From NCBI RefSeq assembly GCF_000484635.1, contig NZ_AXVM01000007.1:62001-126000 (forward strand): a stretch of 64,000 nucleotides of DNA. Direction: 5' to 3'. The position numbers and the translations under genes were made by a program. The DNA comes from Comamonas badia DSM 17552. Lineage in GTDB: Bacteria > Pseudomonadota > Gammaproteobacteria > Burkholderiales > Burkholderiaceae_C. Each line of letters begins with the position of its first letter. Position 1 is the stretch's first letter. Shown piece by piece: positions 58,011 through 64,000 of this stretch. The notes under the pieces are model-generated. The model was given only the letters and a program-made list of their open reading frames with translations. It did no database searches and was not told the origin of the DNA.

Positions 58011-59011
58011 GCGGTGACCGGGCGGCCCTGCGCGGCGCGCGCGGCGATGAAGGCGTCCAGTGCCTGGCTGCTGGTGTACTTTGGCGTGTAGCCAAAGCGC
58101 TCTTTGAGCGCCGTGTTGAGCAGCACCGGGCGGTAGCGCAGAAAGTCCAGCTGCTCCGGCCCATAGCGGCTGATGCCCAGCCTGGAGCCTATGGCAAGCA
58201 GCGCCTTGAGCAGGCCCGCCGGAAAGTTGGTGGTGCGCTTGCCCAGGCGGGCCGCAATCTCGTGGAGGGTGAGGGCCCCATCGCCCGCCAGGTTGTAGCA
58301 GCCGGGCTCTGCGCGGCCCGAGAGGGCGTGCAGCATGGCGCCGGTCACGTCCTCGTCCCAGATGAAGACGAAGGGGCTGTCGCTGCCACGGATGGCAATC
58401 AGCCGGGGTTTTTCAAACAGCGCGGTGATCTGGTTGTCCACCCGCTCGCCGAGGATGGTGCCTATGCGCAGCACCGTCTGCAGCAATTGCGGATGGCTTT
58501 GGCGGTGCGCGGCCAGCATTTCCTCCACCAGCCGTTTGTGGTCGGAATAGGCGAAGACCGGGTTGCCGCGCAGGGGCATGTCCTCGGTCAGCCAGGGCGC
58601 GTTGTCGGCGTGGTAGCCGTAGGCCGCGCCGCTGGAGGACACGACGATGTGGCGCACGCCGCTGGCGATGCAGGCGGCGAGCACGTTGCGCGAGCCCTCC
58701 ACATCCACCGAATACTCGAAGGCGCGCGTCATGCCCTTGCCGGGCGTGACGATGGAGGCCAGGTGCACCACGGTGTCGGGGCGCAGCTGCTGGAACTGCA
58801 CCGTCAGATCGGGCGCACGCACGTCGAGCAGCGCGTAGTGCACGCCGGGCAATTGGCGCTCTTGCGGTACGGCGCGCACGTCGCAGGCCAGCACCGCCTC
58901 GATGCGGCCTTCGGATTGTTGCTGCGCCAATGCGGCGATCACGCTGCGTCCGACAAAGCCGTCGGCGCCGGTGACGAGCACGCGGCGCGCGGCAGGAGCA
59001 AGGAGGTTCAT
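58007..59011 (-). CDS. NAD-dependent epimerase/dehydratase (extended SDR)
   Basis: Taking the start at MNLLAPAARRVLVTGADGFVG (59011) gives 334 residues. The Rossmann motif is TGADGFVG (about 14-21). VVHLASIVTPGKG, the catalytic YSDHKRL with Tyr and Lys, and VLRIGTILG follow in the extended-SDR order. The start overlaps the symporter stop by 4 bases. It would oxidise, reduce or epimerise an intermediate of the pathway encoded by this operon. The substrate is unknown; a 3-beta-hydroxysteroid dehydrogenase-like role is one possibility given the bile-acid-type symporter next door. Confidence 0.85.
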   Translation of the reverse strand: MNLLAPAARRVLVTGADGFVGRSVIAALAQQQSEGRIEAVLACDVRAVPQERQLPGVHYALLDVRAPDLTVQFQQLRPDTVVHLASIVTPGKGMTRAFEYSVDVEGSRNVLAACIASGVRHIVVSSSGAAYGYHADNAPWLTEDMPLRGNPVFAYSDHKRLVEEMLAAHRQSHPQLLQTVLRIGTILGERVDNQITALFEKPRLIAIRGSDSPFVFIWDEDVTGAMLHALSGRAEPGCYNLAGDGALTLHEIAARLGKRTTNFPAGLLKALLAIGSRLGISRYGPEQLDFLRYRPVLLNTALKERFGYTPKYTSSQALDAFIAARAAQGRPVTA

Positions 59012-59934
59012 GCAATGGCTTTCACGTTGCCGGTGGCGGCTGCCGGCCGGCGTGCCCACAGGCGGGCCAGCGCCAGGCCGGCGATGATGTCCCAGAAGCC
59101 CCAGACGCCGGCGACCACCGCCATGCCGCCCAGGCCGCCGAAGAAGCTGAAGATCAGCACCAGGCCCAGGCCGGCGTTGCGGATGCCGACCTCGAAGGTG
59201 ATCGCGCGCCGGTCGTAGTCTGGCACGCGAAACAGCCGCGCGCAGCCGTAGCCGGTGGCCAGCGCCAGCGCGTCGTGCAGCGCCACGGCGAGCAGCACGA
59301 CGCCGGTGTAGTCGAGGAAGAAACGCCAGTTGCCGGCAATCGCGCCGACGATGAAGCCGATCAGCGCGAGAAAGCTGACGATGCCCACCGGGCGCTTGAC
59401 GCGCCGGGTGAGCGCCGGCCAGCGGTGGGCGATGAAGATGCCGAGCACAAACGGCAGGCCGATGATGGCGATGATGTGGCCCATCATTTCCCAGGGGCTG
59501 AGCGCGATGCGCTGAAACAGCGGTGCCGCCGTGGGGTGCAAATGCGCCCAGAAGGCGAAGTTCAGCGGCATCAGCACGATGGACAGGGCGTTGGAGACGG
59601 CGGTCATCGATACGCTCAGCGCCACATTGCCCTTGGCCTGGTGCGTCAGGATGTTGCTCACGTTGCCCGGCGGGCAGCAGGCCACGAGGATCATTCCCAG
59701 CGCGATGCTGGGCTGCACCTTGAGCAGCAGCGAGAGCACGAAGGTGATCGCCGGCAGCACGATGAACTGTGCCGCGATGCCGACGCCAAACGCCAGCCGC
59801 ATGGACAGCACGCGGCGGAAATCCTCCACCCGCGTATCCAGCGCGATGCCGAACATCAGAAAGCCCAGCACCCAGTTGAGCAGCACGAGCGAAGCGGGGT
59901 TGAAGTTCAGCCGGATCTCGTCGATGGGCAGCAT
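59008..59934 (-). CDS. Bile acid:sodium symporter (BASS) family transporter
   Basis: The 308-residue protein has about nine or ten membrane helices and BASS-family blocks: LNWVLGFLMFGIALDTRVEDFRRVL, SIALGMILVACCPPGNVSNILTHQAKGNVALSVSMTAVSNALSIVLMPLNF (the discontinuous helix with CPPG) and AITFEVGIRNAGLGLVLIFSFFG, which carries the second crossing region. Members take up organic anions with sodium, including bile acids, pantoate and 2-keto acids. It lies 18 bases after the flavin monooxygenase gene and overlaps the next SDR. Confidence 0.9.
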   Translation of the reverse strand: MLPIDEIRLNFNPASLVLLNWVLGFLMFGIALDTRVEDFRRVLSMRLAFGVGIAAQFIVLPAITFVLSLLLKVQPSIALGMILVACCPPGNVSNILTHQAKGNVALSVSMTAVSNALSIVLMPLNFAFWAHLHPTAAPLFQRIALSPWEMMGHIIAIIGLPFVLGIFIAHRWPALTRRVKRPVGIVSFLALIGFIVGAIAGNWRFFLDYTGVVLLAVALHDALALATGYGCARLFRVPDYDRRAITFEVGIRNAGLGLVLIFSFFGGLGGMAVVAGVWGFWDIIAGLALARLWARRPAAATGNVKAIA

Positions 59935-59952
59935 GGAGTGCCTCCTGTGGAA

Positions 59953-61269
59953 TCAGGCCAATGCCTGCGCGGCCTTGCGCACCGCGTCGCGGTACACGTC
60001 TTTGTTGACGTAATAGGCCATGCGCGCCAGCTTCAGGTAGTGGTAGCTGCCGGAGAGATCGGGCGGCGGCCCGGCCTTGGCCTGCGTCAGCGCCTGCGCG
60101 GCCGCCGTGCCGTCCTGCAGCGCCTTGAAGTAACGCGCCACCAGCTCAGCCTGCTCATAGCGCCCCTGCCAGCCCAGGCCGCTGGCCTCCACCATGCCCA
60201 GCACCGCCAGGCGCGAGAAACGCGGCGCAAAAATGTTCAGGTAGAGCTGCGGCGCCATACCCTGCCAGTTCAAAAGCTGGTCGGCTATGAAGGGGTAGTG
60301 CAGCTGGTAGCCGGTGGCCGCCAGCACCATGTCGTACTCGCCCTGCGTGCCGTCCTTGAAGTGCACGGTGTGGCCGTCGATGCGTGCGATGTCGGCGCGG
60401 ATGCGTGCGTCGCCATGGCCCAGGTGGTAGAGGATGAGCGAGTTCACCACCGGGTGCGATTCGTACATCTTGTACGCGGGTTGGGGGAAGCCAAAGCGCA
60501 CCGGGTCGCCGGTAAACCACTTCAGGATGGTGCTGTCTATCTTCTGCTTGAGCCAGGGCGGCAGGCGCAGCTTGCCGCCCACGGTGTCGGCCGGAATGCC
60601 GAACACATACTTGGGGACGAAGTAGTAGCCGCGGCGCACCGACATATCGATGCTTTTGGCGTAGTGCACCGCGTCCACCGCGATGTCGCAGCCCGAGTTG
60701 CCGGCGCCGACGATGAGCACGCGCTTGCCGGTGAACTGGCGTGGCGATTTGTAGGCGCTGGTGTGCAGCAGCTCGCCGTCGAAGTGGCCTTCAAAGGTCG
60801 GCATGTTGGGCTCGGCCAGCGTGCCGTTGGCGATCACCACGCCCTTGTATTCGGCGGTTTCCGGCGTGCCGCCCGCGCTTTGCACCGTCACGCGCCACAG
60901 CGTGTCGGGCGTGTCGCTGACGGGCTCCACCTGCAGCACGCGGGTGCCGAAGCGGAAATGCTTGGTCAGCCCGAAATGCGCGGCATACGCACGAAAGTAC
61001 TGCAGCAGCTCGGCGTGGCCGGGGTAGTCGGAGGTGCCCGCCGGCATCGGAAACTCGGTGAACTCCGTCGTCGTCTTGCTGGAGATCAGGTGGGCGGATT
61101 CGTACACTGTCGAGCGCGGGTTTTCTATGTTCCACAGGCCGCCCACGTCGTTCCAGGCCTCAAAGCCCTGGAACGGCACGCCGGCCTTTTGCAGCGCGCG
61201 GGCGCCCGCCAGGCCCGAGGGGCCGGCGCCGATCAGCGCGATCATGTCCTGGGTGGCGATGGTGCTCAT
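59953..61269 (-). CDS. Flavin-containing monooxygenase
   Basis: The 438-residue enzyme has FAD motif GAGPSGLAG (14-22) and NADPH motif GAGNSGCDIA near 188-197. Between them is the signature FEGHFDGELLHTSAY, of the F-x-G-x3-H-x3-Y type that marks FMO and related Baeyer-Villiger enzymes, and later LAATGYQLHYPF. It would insert oxygen into a soft nucleophile or ketone. Its ATG overlaps the upstream SDR stop by 4 bases; together an alcohol-oxidising SDR and a ketone-oxygenating FMO would make a sensible pair. Confidence 0.88.
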   Translation of the reverse strand: MSTIATQDMIALIGAGPSGLAGARALQKAGVPFQGFEAWNDVGGLWNIENPRSTVYESAHLISSKTTTEFTEFPMPAGTSDYPGHAELLQYFRAYAAHFGLTKHFRFGTRVLQVEPVSDTPDTLWRVTVQSAGGTPETAEYKGVVIANGTLAEPNMPTFEGHFDGELLHTSAYKSPRQFTGKRVLIVGAGNSGCDIAVDAVHYAKSIDMSVRRGYYFVPKYVFGIPADTVGGKLRLPPWLKQKIDSTILKWFTGDPVRFGFPQPAYKMYESHPVVNSLILYHLGHGDARIRADIARIDGHTVHFKDGTQGEYDMVLAATGYQLHYPFIADQLLNWQGMAPQLYLNIFAPRFSRLAVLGMVEASGLGWQGRYEQAELVARYFKALQDGTAAAQALTQAKAGPPPDLSGSYHYLKLARMAYYVNKDVYRDAVRKAAQALA

Positions 61270-62108
61270 GGGTTCGATTTTTCAGAAGAAGAAGAAGACT
61301 CGCCCAGGCCCGGAATGGGGGTGGCACCCGCTTCATGGGCGCGCGGCTTGCGCGGCTGGCGCAGCAGGAGGGCGTCGTGCCAGCGCGCGGGCAGGCAGGT
61401 CAGCGCGGTCGCGAGCCAGCCGGTGCGCCGTGGCAGCACGATGTGTTCGCGCCCGGCGGCCACGCCTGCCAGCAGCCGGCGTGCGGCCACGTCGGGCTCC
61501 AGCAGCCCCGGCATGGCAAAGCGGTTGCCTGCGGTGAGCTGGGTGCGCAGGTAGCCGGGGCTCACGGTGTGCACGCTGGCCACCGTGCCGCGCAGTTCGG
61601 CGCGCAGGCTTTGCAGGTAGGCGATCAGCCCGGCCTTGCTGGCGCAGTAGGCGCCGTTGCCCGGCAGGCCGCGCCAGCCCGCGATGCTGGCGACGCCGAC
61701 CAGCGCCAGCGGCTGCGTTGGCTGCCCGCCTGCGGCGTGGAGAAACGGCTGGAAGGTGGTGGCCACGCCCAGCAGGTTGATCTCCAGCATGCGGCGCAGC
61801 ACGGCCAGGTCTTCGGCCTGCGCCGTGTCAAAACCGCCGGCGACGCCAGCATTGGCAATCACCAGGTCGGGCAGGCCGTGGCGCGCCATCCAGTCGGCGG
61901 CCATCGCCTGTATGGCGCTAGCGTCGCTCACGTCAGGCGTGTAGAGGGTGCTGCGCTCGGGCGCGATCGCCGCGAGCTGCTGCAGCACCGGCTGCTGCAA
62001 ACCCACCAGCGCCACCTTGGCACCTTGATCCAACAGCTGGCGTGCCAGCGCCTGACCCAGGCCGCCGCAGGCACCGGTGAGGACGACGTTGTGGAAGTGG
62101 GCTGGCAT
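61266..62108 (-). CDS. Short-chain dehydrogenase/reductase (classical SDR)
   Basis: The 280-residue enzyme has the cofactor motif TGACGGLGQAL (11-21), PDVSD, LVIANAGVAGG and the catalytic Ser/Tyr/Lys (VGVASIAGW, then GAYCASKAGLIAYLQSL). A C-terminal extension of about 60 residues ends in a Ser-rich tail. It heads a minus-strand operon whose five genes overlap or nearly abut. An IclR regulator is divergent across an 82-bp AT-rich gap. Confidence 0.9.
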   Translation of the reverse strand: MPAHFHNVVLTGACGGLGQALARQLLDQGAKVALVGLQQPVLQQLAAIAPERSTLYTPDVSDASAIQAMAADWMARHGLPDLVIANAGVAGGFDTAQAEDLAVLRRMLEINLLGVATTFQPFLHAAGGQPTQPLALVGVASIAGWRGLPGNGAYCASKAGLIAYLQSLRAELRGTVASVHTVSPGYLRTQLTAGNRFAMPGLLEPDVAARRLLAGVAAGREHIVLPRRTGWLATALTCLPARWHDALLLRQPRKPRAHEAGATPIPGLGESSSSSEKSNP

Positions 62109-62147
62109 GGCAGAGAAGGGTATGGATTGCCTTCTACTGTAGAGGGT

Positions 62148-62175
62148 AATAAAATTTGTCTCTTAAATTTATATT
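62148..62175. promoter_or_regulatory. AT-rich imperfect palindrome, candidate IclR operator
   Basis: AATAAAATTT (62148-62157) and AAATTTATATT (62165-62175) form an imperfect dyad in the gap shared by the IclR gene and the SDR-led operon. GTCTC is also directly repeated at 62158-62162 and 62181-62185. Confidence 0.45.
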
Positions 62176-62190
62176 AAAACGTCTCAAAAA

Positions 62191-62970
62191 ATGAGATTTA
62201 TTAAAAATGTCGATGAATCTGCCGCCAGCAAGCCCACATTGCGCCAGTTTGAACTGTTGGAGGCGATGGCGCGCGAAGCACGCCCCTTGAACACCGCCGA
62301 GCTGGTGGCGCTGCTCGCCTGGCCCAAGCCTTCGGTGCACCGCCTGCTGCAGCAATTGGAGGCCGCCGAGCTGCTGCGCCGCGAGCCGGACAGCCACCGT
62401 TTCACGCTGGCGCCGCGCCTGCTGCGTCTGGCCGACGCCGTGCAGGCCGCCAGTATCCCGCAGGGTGTGCGCCATGCGGTGCTGCGCCAGCTGGTGGCGC
62501 AGGTGGGCGAGAGCTGCAACCTCACCGCGCTCTCGGGCGCGCAGGTGCACTATCTGGACCGGGTGGAATCGGCCTTTCCGCTGCAGATGGAATTGCGCGC
62601 CGGCACGCGCGTGCCGCTGCACTGCTCGGCCAGCGGCAAGCTGTTTCTTGCATCGCTCGCGCCCAACAAGCGCGAGGACCTGTTGCAAGCCTTGCCACTG
62701 ACGGGATATACCTCCACCACCCTGACGCAGCGCAAGGCACTGGATGCAGAACTGGCCTGTATCGCGCGCCAGGATTACGCCGTCGATGCGGAGGAATTCG
62801 TGCAGGGCCTGGTGTGCGTGGCGGTGCCGGTGCGGATTTCCGCGCAGAAGGCAGTGCGCTGCGCGGTGGCGCTGCAGGCGCCTGTGGCGCGCATGACGCT
62901 GGCACAGGCGCTGCAGCACTTGCCCCATTTGCGCCAGGCCGCGGCGGCGCTGGCGCGGACCTGGGGCTGA
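62191..62970 (+). CDS. IclR family transcriptional regulator
   Basis: The 259-residue protein has a winged helix-turn-helix (FELLEAMAREARPLNTAELVALLAWPKPSVHRLLQQLEAAELLRRE, about 20-65). The IclR effector domain contains MELRAGTRVPLHCSASGKLFLASL, YAVDAEEFVQGLVCVAVPV and a final Ala-rich helix. It is divergent from the SDR/FMO/BASS/SDR/EamA operon and most likely controls it in response to the substrate or an early intermediate. Confidence 0.9.
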   Translation: MRFIKNVDESAASKPTLRQFELLEAMAREARPLNTAELVALLAWPKPSVHRLLQQLEAAELLRREPDSHRFTLAPRLLRLADAVQAASIPQGVRHAVLRQLVAQVGESCNLTALSGAQVHYLDRVESAFPLQMELRAGTRVPLHCSASGKLFLASLAPNKREDLLQALPLTGYTSTTLTQRKALDAELACIARQDYAVDAEEFVQGLVCVAVPVRISAQKAVRCAVALQAPVARMTLAQALQHLPHLRQAAAALARTWG

Positions 62971-62982
62971 GTCACCCGACTC

Positions 62983-63588
62983 TCAGATCAGTCCTTCGGC
63001 CTTCATCGCGCGCTGCACCGCCGGGCGGGTAGCCATGCGCTCGCGCCAGGCCACCACGTTGGGATAGGGCAAGAGGTCGATGTTCATCGGTTTGGCCCAG
63101 TTGGTGACCGTGAATAGGTAGGCGTCAGCCACGGAAAAATCTGCGCCCATGAGGTAGTTCTTGCCTGCCAGTTCGCCATCCACCCACTTCAGCCGGGCGC
63201 CAATTTTTTCCTTCATCAACGCTTTCGCCGCGTCGGGCATGCCAGGCTGGAAGAGCGGCGCAAAGCTCTTGTGCACCTCGGTGGCGATGAAATTCAGCCA
63301 GCTCATCAGCGCATACCGGGTGCGCGTGCCATTGGCGGGCGCCAGGTGTTTTTCAGGAACCTGATCGGCGACGTATTGCACGATGACTGCGCATTCGCGG
63401 ATGCCGCTGCCATCGTCCAGTGCCAGATACGGCACATAGCCCAGCGGATTCACCTTGCGGTAATCCGAGCCGTCAGGCAGCTCCTTGGTCTTGGTTGGTG
63501 CGGAAACGGCTTCGTACGGCAGGCCGCTTTCTTCCAGAACGATGTGGGGCGCGAGCGAGCAGGCACCAGCCGAGTAATAGAGTTTCAT
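62983..63588 (-). CDS. gstA: Glutathione S-transferase (bacterial beta class)
   Basis: The 201-residue protein starts at MKLYYSAGACSLAPHIVLEESGL (63588). It has an N-terminal thioredoxin-like domain with Cys10, the beta-class hallmark, NPLGYVPYLALDDG and the glutathione-contact IRECAVIVQYVAD. The C-terminal helical domain contains MSWLNFIATEVHKSFAPLF and SVADAYLFTVTNW. It conjugates or transfers glutathione in stress defence. Its stop lies 12 bases from the convergent IclR stop. Confidence 0.92.
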   Translation of the reverse strand: MKLYYSAGACSLAPHIVLEESGLPYEAVSAPTKTKELPDGSDYRKVNPLGYVPYLALDDGSGIRECAVIVQYVADQVPEKHLAPANGTRTRYALMSWLNFIATEVHKSFAPLFQPGMPDAAKALMKEKIGARLKWVDGELAGKNYLMGADFSVADAYLFTVTNWAKPMNIDLLPYPNVVAWRERMATRPAVQRAMKAEGLI

Positions 63589-63840
63589 GGGGATTTCCTT
63601 GCAAATGAACAGTGGCTCATGCGACGCATGGACTGCGGTGGGGCAGCCTAGCAGAAAGCGGATTTTCGAGCTGCCGCCGGGCTTGCTGTCGATGGCGCAG
63701 CGCGCTTGACGCGATGGCATGCGTGTTGCGGATTTGCGCCGGAATGGCGGATTGGGGCAAAGCCTGATTGCGAGCTACCATCGCATGTGCTCATATGGCA
63801 CCGGTGTTGTGCCTCACATTGCCCGAAAGAGAGGTTTGCC

Positions 63841-64000
63841 ATGGCGACGGTTGCAGAAATTCTCCGCTCCAAGAGCGGCTCCGAGGTGTATCGCGTTGCG
63901 CCGACGGATTCGGTGCTGCATGCGCTGCGTCTGATGGCGGACAAAGAGGTTGGGGCGCTGATGGTGCTTGATGGCGAAAAAATCGCCGGCATCTTCACCG
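63841..64000 (+). CDS. CBS-domain protein, N-terminal fragment
   Basis: The gene starts at ATG 63841 behind an AGAGAGG site and runs off the window. The 53 visible residues (MATVAEILRSKSGSEVYRV, VLHALRLMADKEVGALMVL, KIAGIFT) form the start of a CBS domain, the adenosine-ligand-binding module. Small two-CBS proteins of this type are common in beta-proteobacteria; their partners are usually unknown. The 252-bp gap before it holds no gene I can support. Confidence 0.8.
   Translation, partial: MATVAEILRSKSGSEVYRVAPTDSVLHALRLMADKEVGALMVLDGEKIAGIFT

Noticed and set aside
59275-61554. 759-codon plus-strand frame
   Set aside because: Antisense to the BASS transporter and flavin monooxygenase genes, which carry convincing motifs.
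1-64000. CRISPR arrays, rRNA genes and insertion sequences
   Set aside because: No regularly spaced repeat array, no rRNA-like conserved stretch and no transposase-like protein was found in the window.

Overview
The window is high-GC bacterial chromosome, most likely from a member of the Comamonadaceae (Burkholderiales). Three things point there: the order lolB-ispE-tRNA-Gln-prs-rplY-pth, the order yicC-gmk-rpoZ-spoT, and a mobR/mobA pair like the one known from Comamonas testosteroni. A family of short imperfect palindromes of the type AATAGCTGCCAACGCTTG also recurs in nine gaps. No rRNA operon, CRISPR array or transposase was seen.

Layout. 1-2408: tail of a probable cardiolipin synthase, folE, a DUF429 protein and a hypothetical membrane-anchored protein. 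2432-9488: an IclR regulator divergent from a homogentisate dioxygenase-like gene, facing a minus-strand run of pth, amidase and a complete TRAP transporter (dctQ-dctM-dctP). 9591-20029: a dense minus-strand housekeeping block (rplY, prs, tRNA-Gln, ispE, lolB, TPR protein, rapZ, recN, nadK), interrupted by the divergent mutM-mutY pair. 20111-21234: hrcA and a CAT-anticodon tRNA.

21188-28668 is a 7.4 kb integrated element in the 3' end of that tRNA, bounded by a 42-bp perfect direct repeat. All its recognisable genes lie on the minus strand: tyrosine integrase, a HigB/HigA-like toxin-antitoxin pair, a 347-aa protein of unknown function, an AlpA-like DNA-binding protein, a small winged-helix protein, a PriCT/TOPRIM/RepA-type primase-helicase, an SSB-like OB-fold protein and a small unknown protein. 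Paired TGTAGGCAA repeats near both ends look like integrase arm sites. It has no structural, packaging or conjugation genes, so it resembles a replication-competent phage satellite or a minimal integrative element.

28687-41838: more chromosome backbone: a SPOR-domain protein, an I78-type inhibitor lipoprotein, hemW, rdgB, rph, a PP2C phosphatase/serine-threonine kinase pair, yicC, gmk, rpoZ, spoT, a mog-like gene, darP/yjgA and pmbA.

41934-48268: a ModE-like regulator divergent from a three-gene set (lipoprotein with two repeats of a molybdopterin-domain-like fold, di-heme peroxidase, TsaA/TrmO-like protein), then a membrane protein beside a 3' remnant of a tartrate/isocitrate dehydrogenase-type gene, an intact member of that family, yqeY and rpsU.

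48451-64000: accessory metabolism and transport: mobR/mobA (3-hydroxybenzoate hydroxylation), a BaiN-like flavoprotein, an RND efflux pump, and a tightly overlapping five-gene operon (SDR, flavin monooxygenase, bile-acid-type symporter, epimerase-like SDR, EamA transporter) divergent from an IclR regulator. A glutathione S-transferase and the start of a CBS-domain gene close the window.
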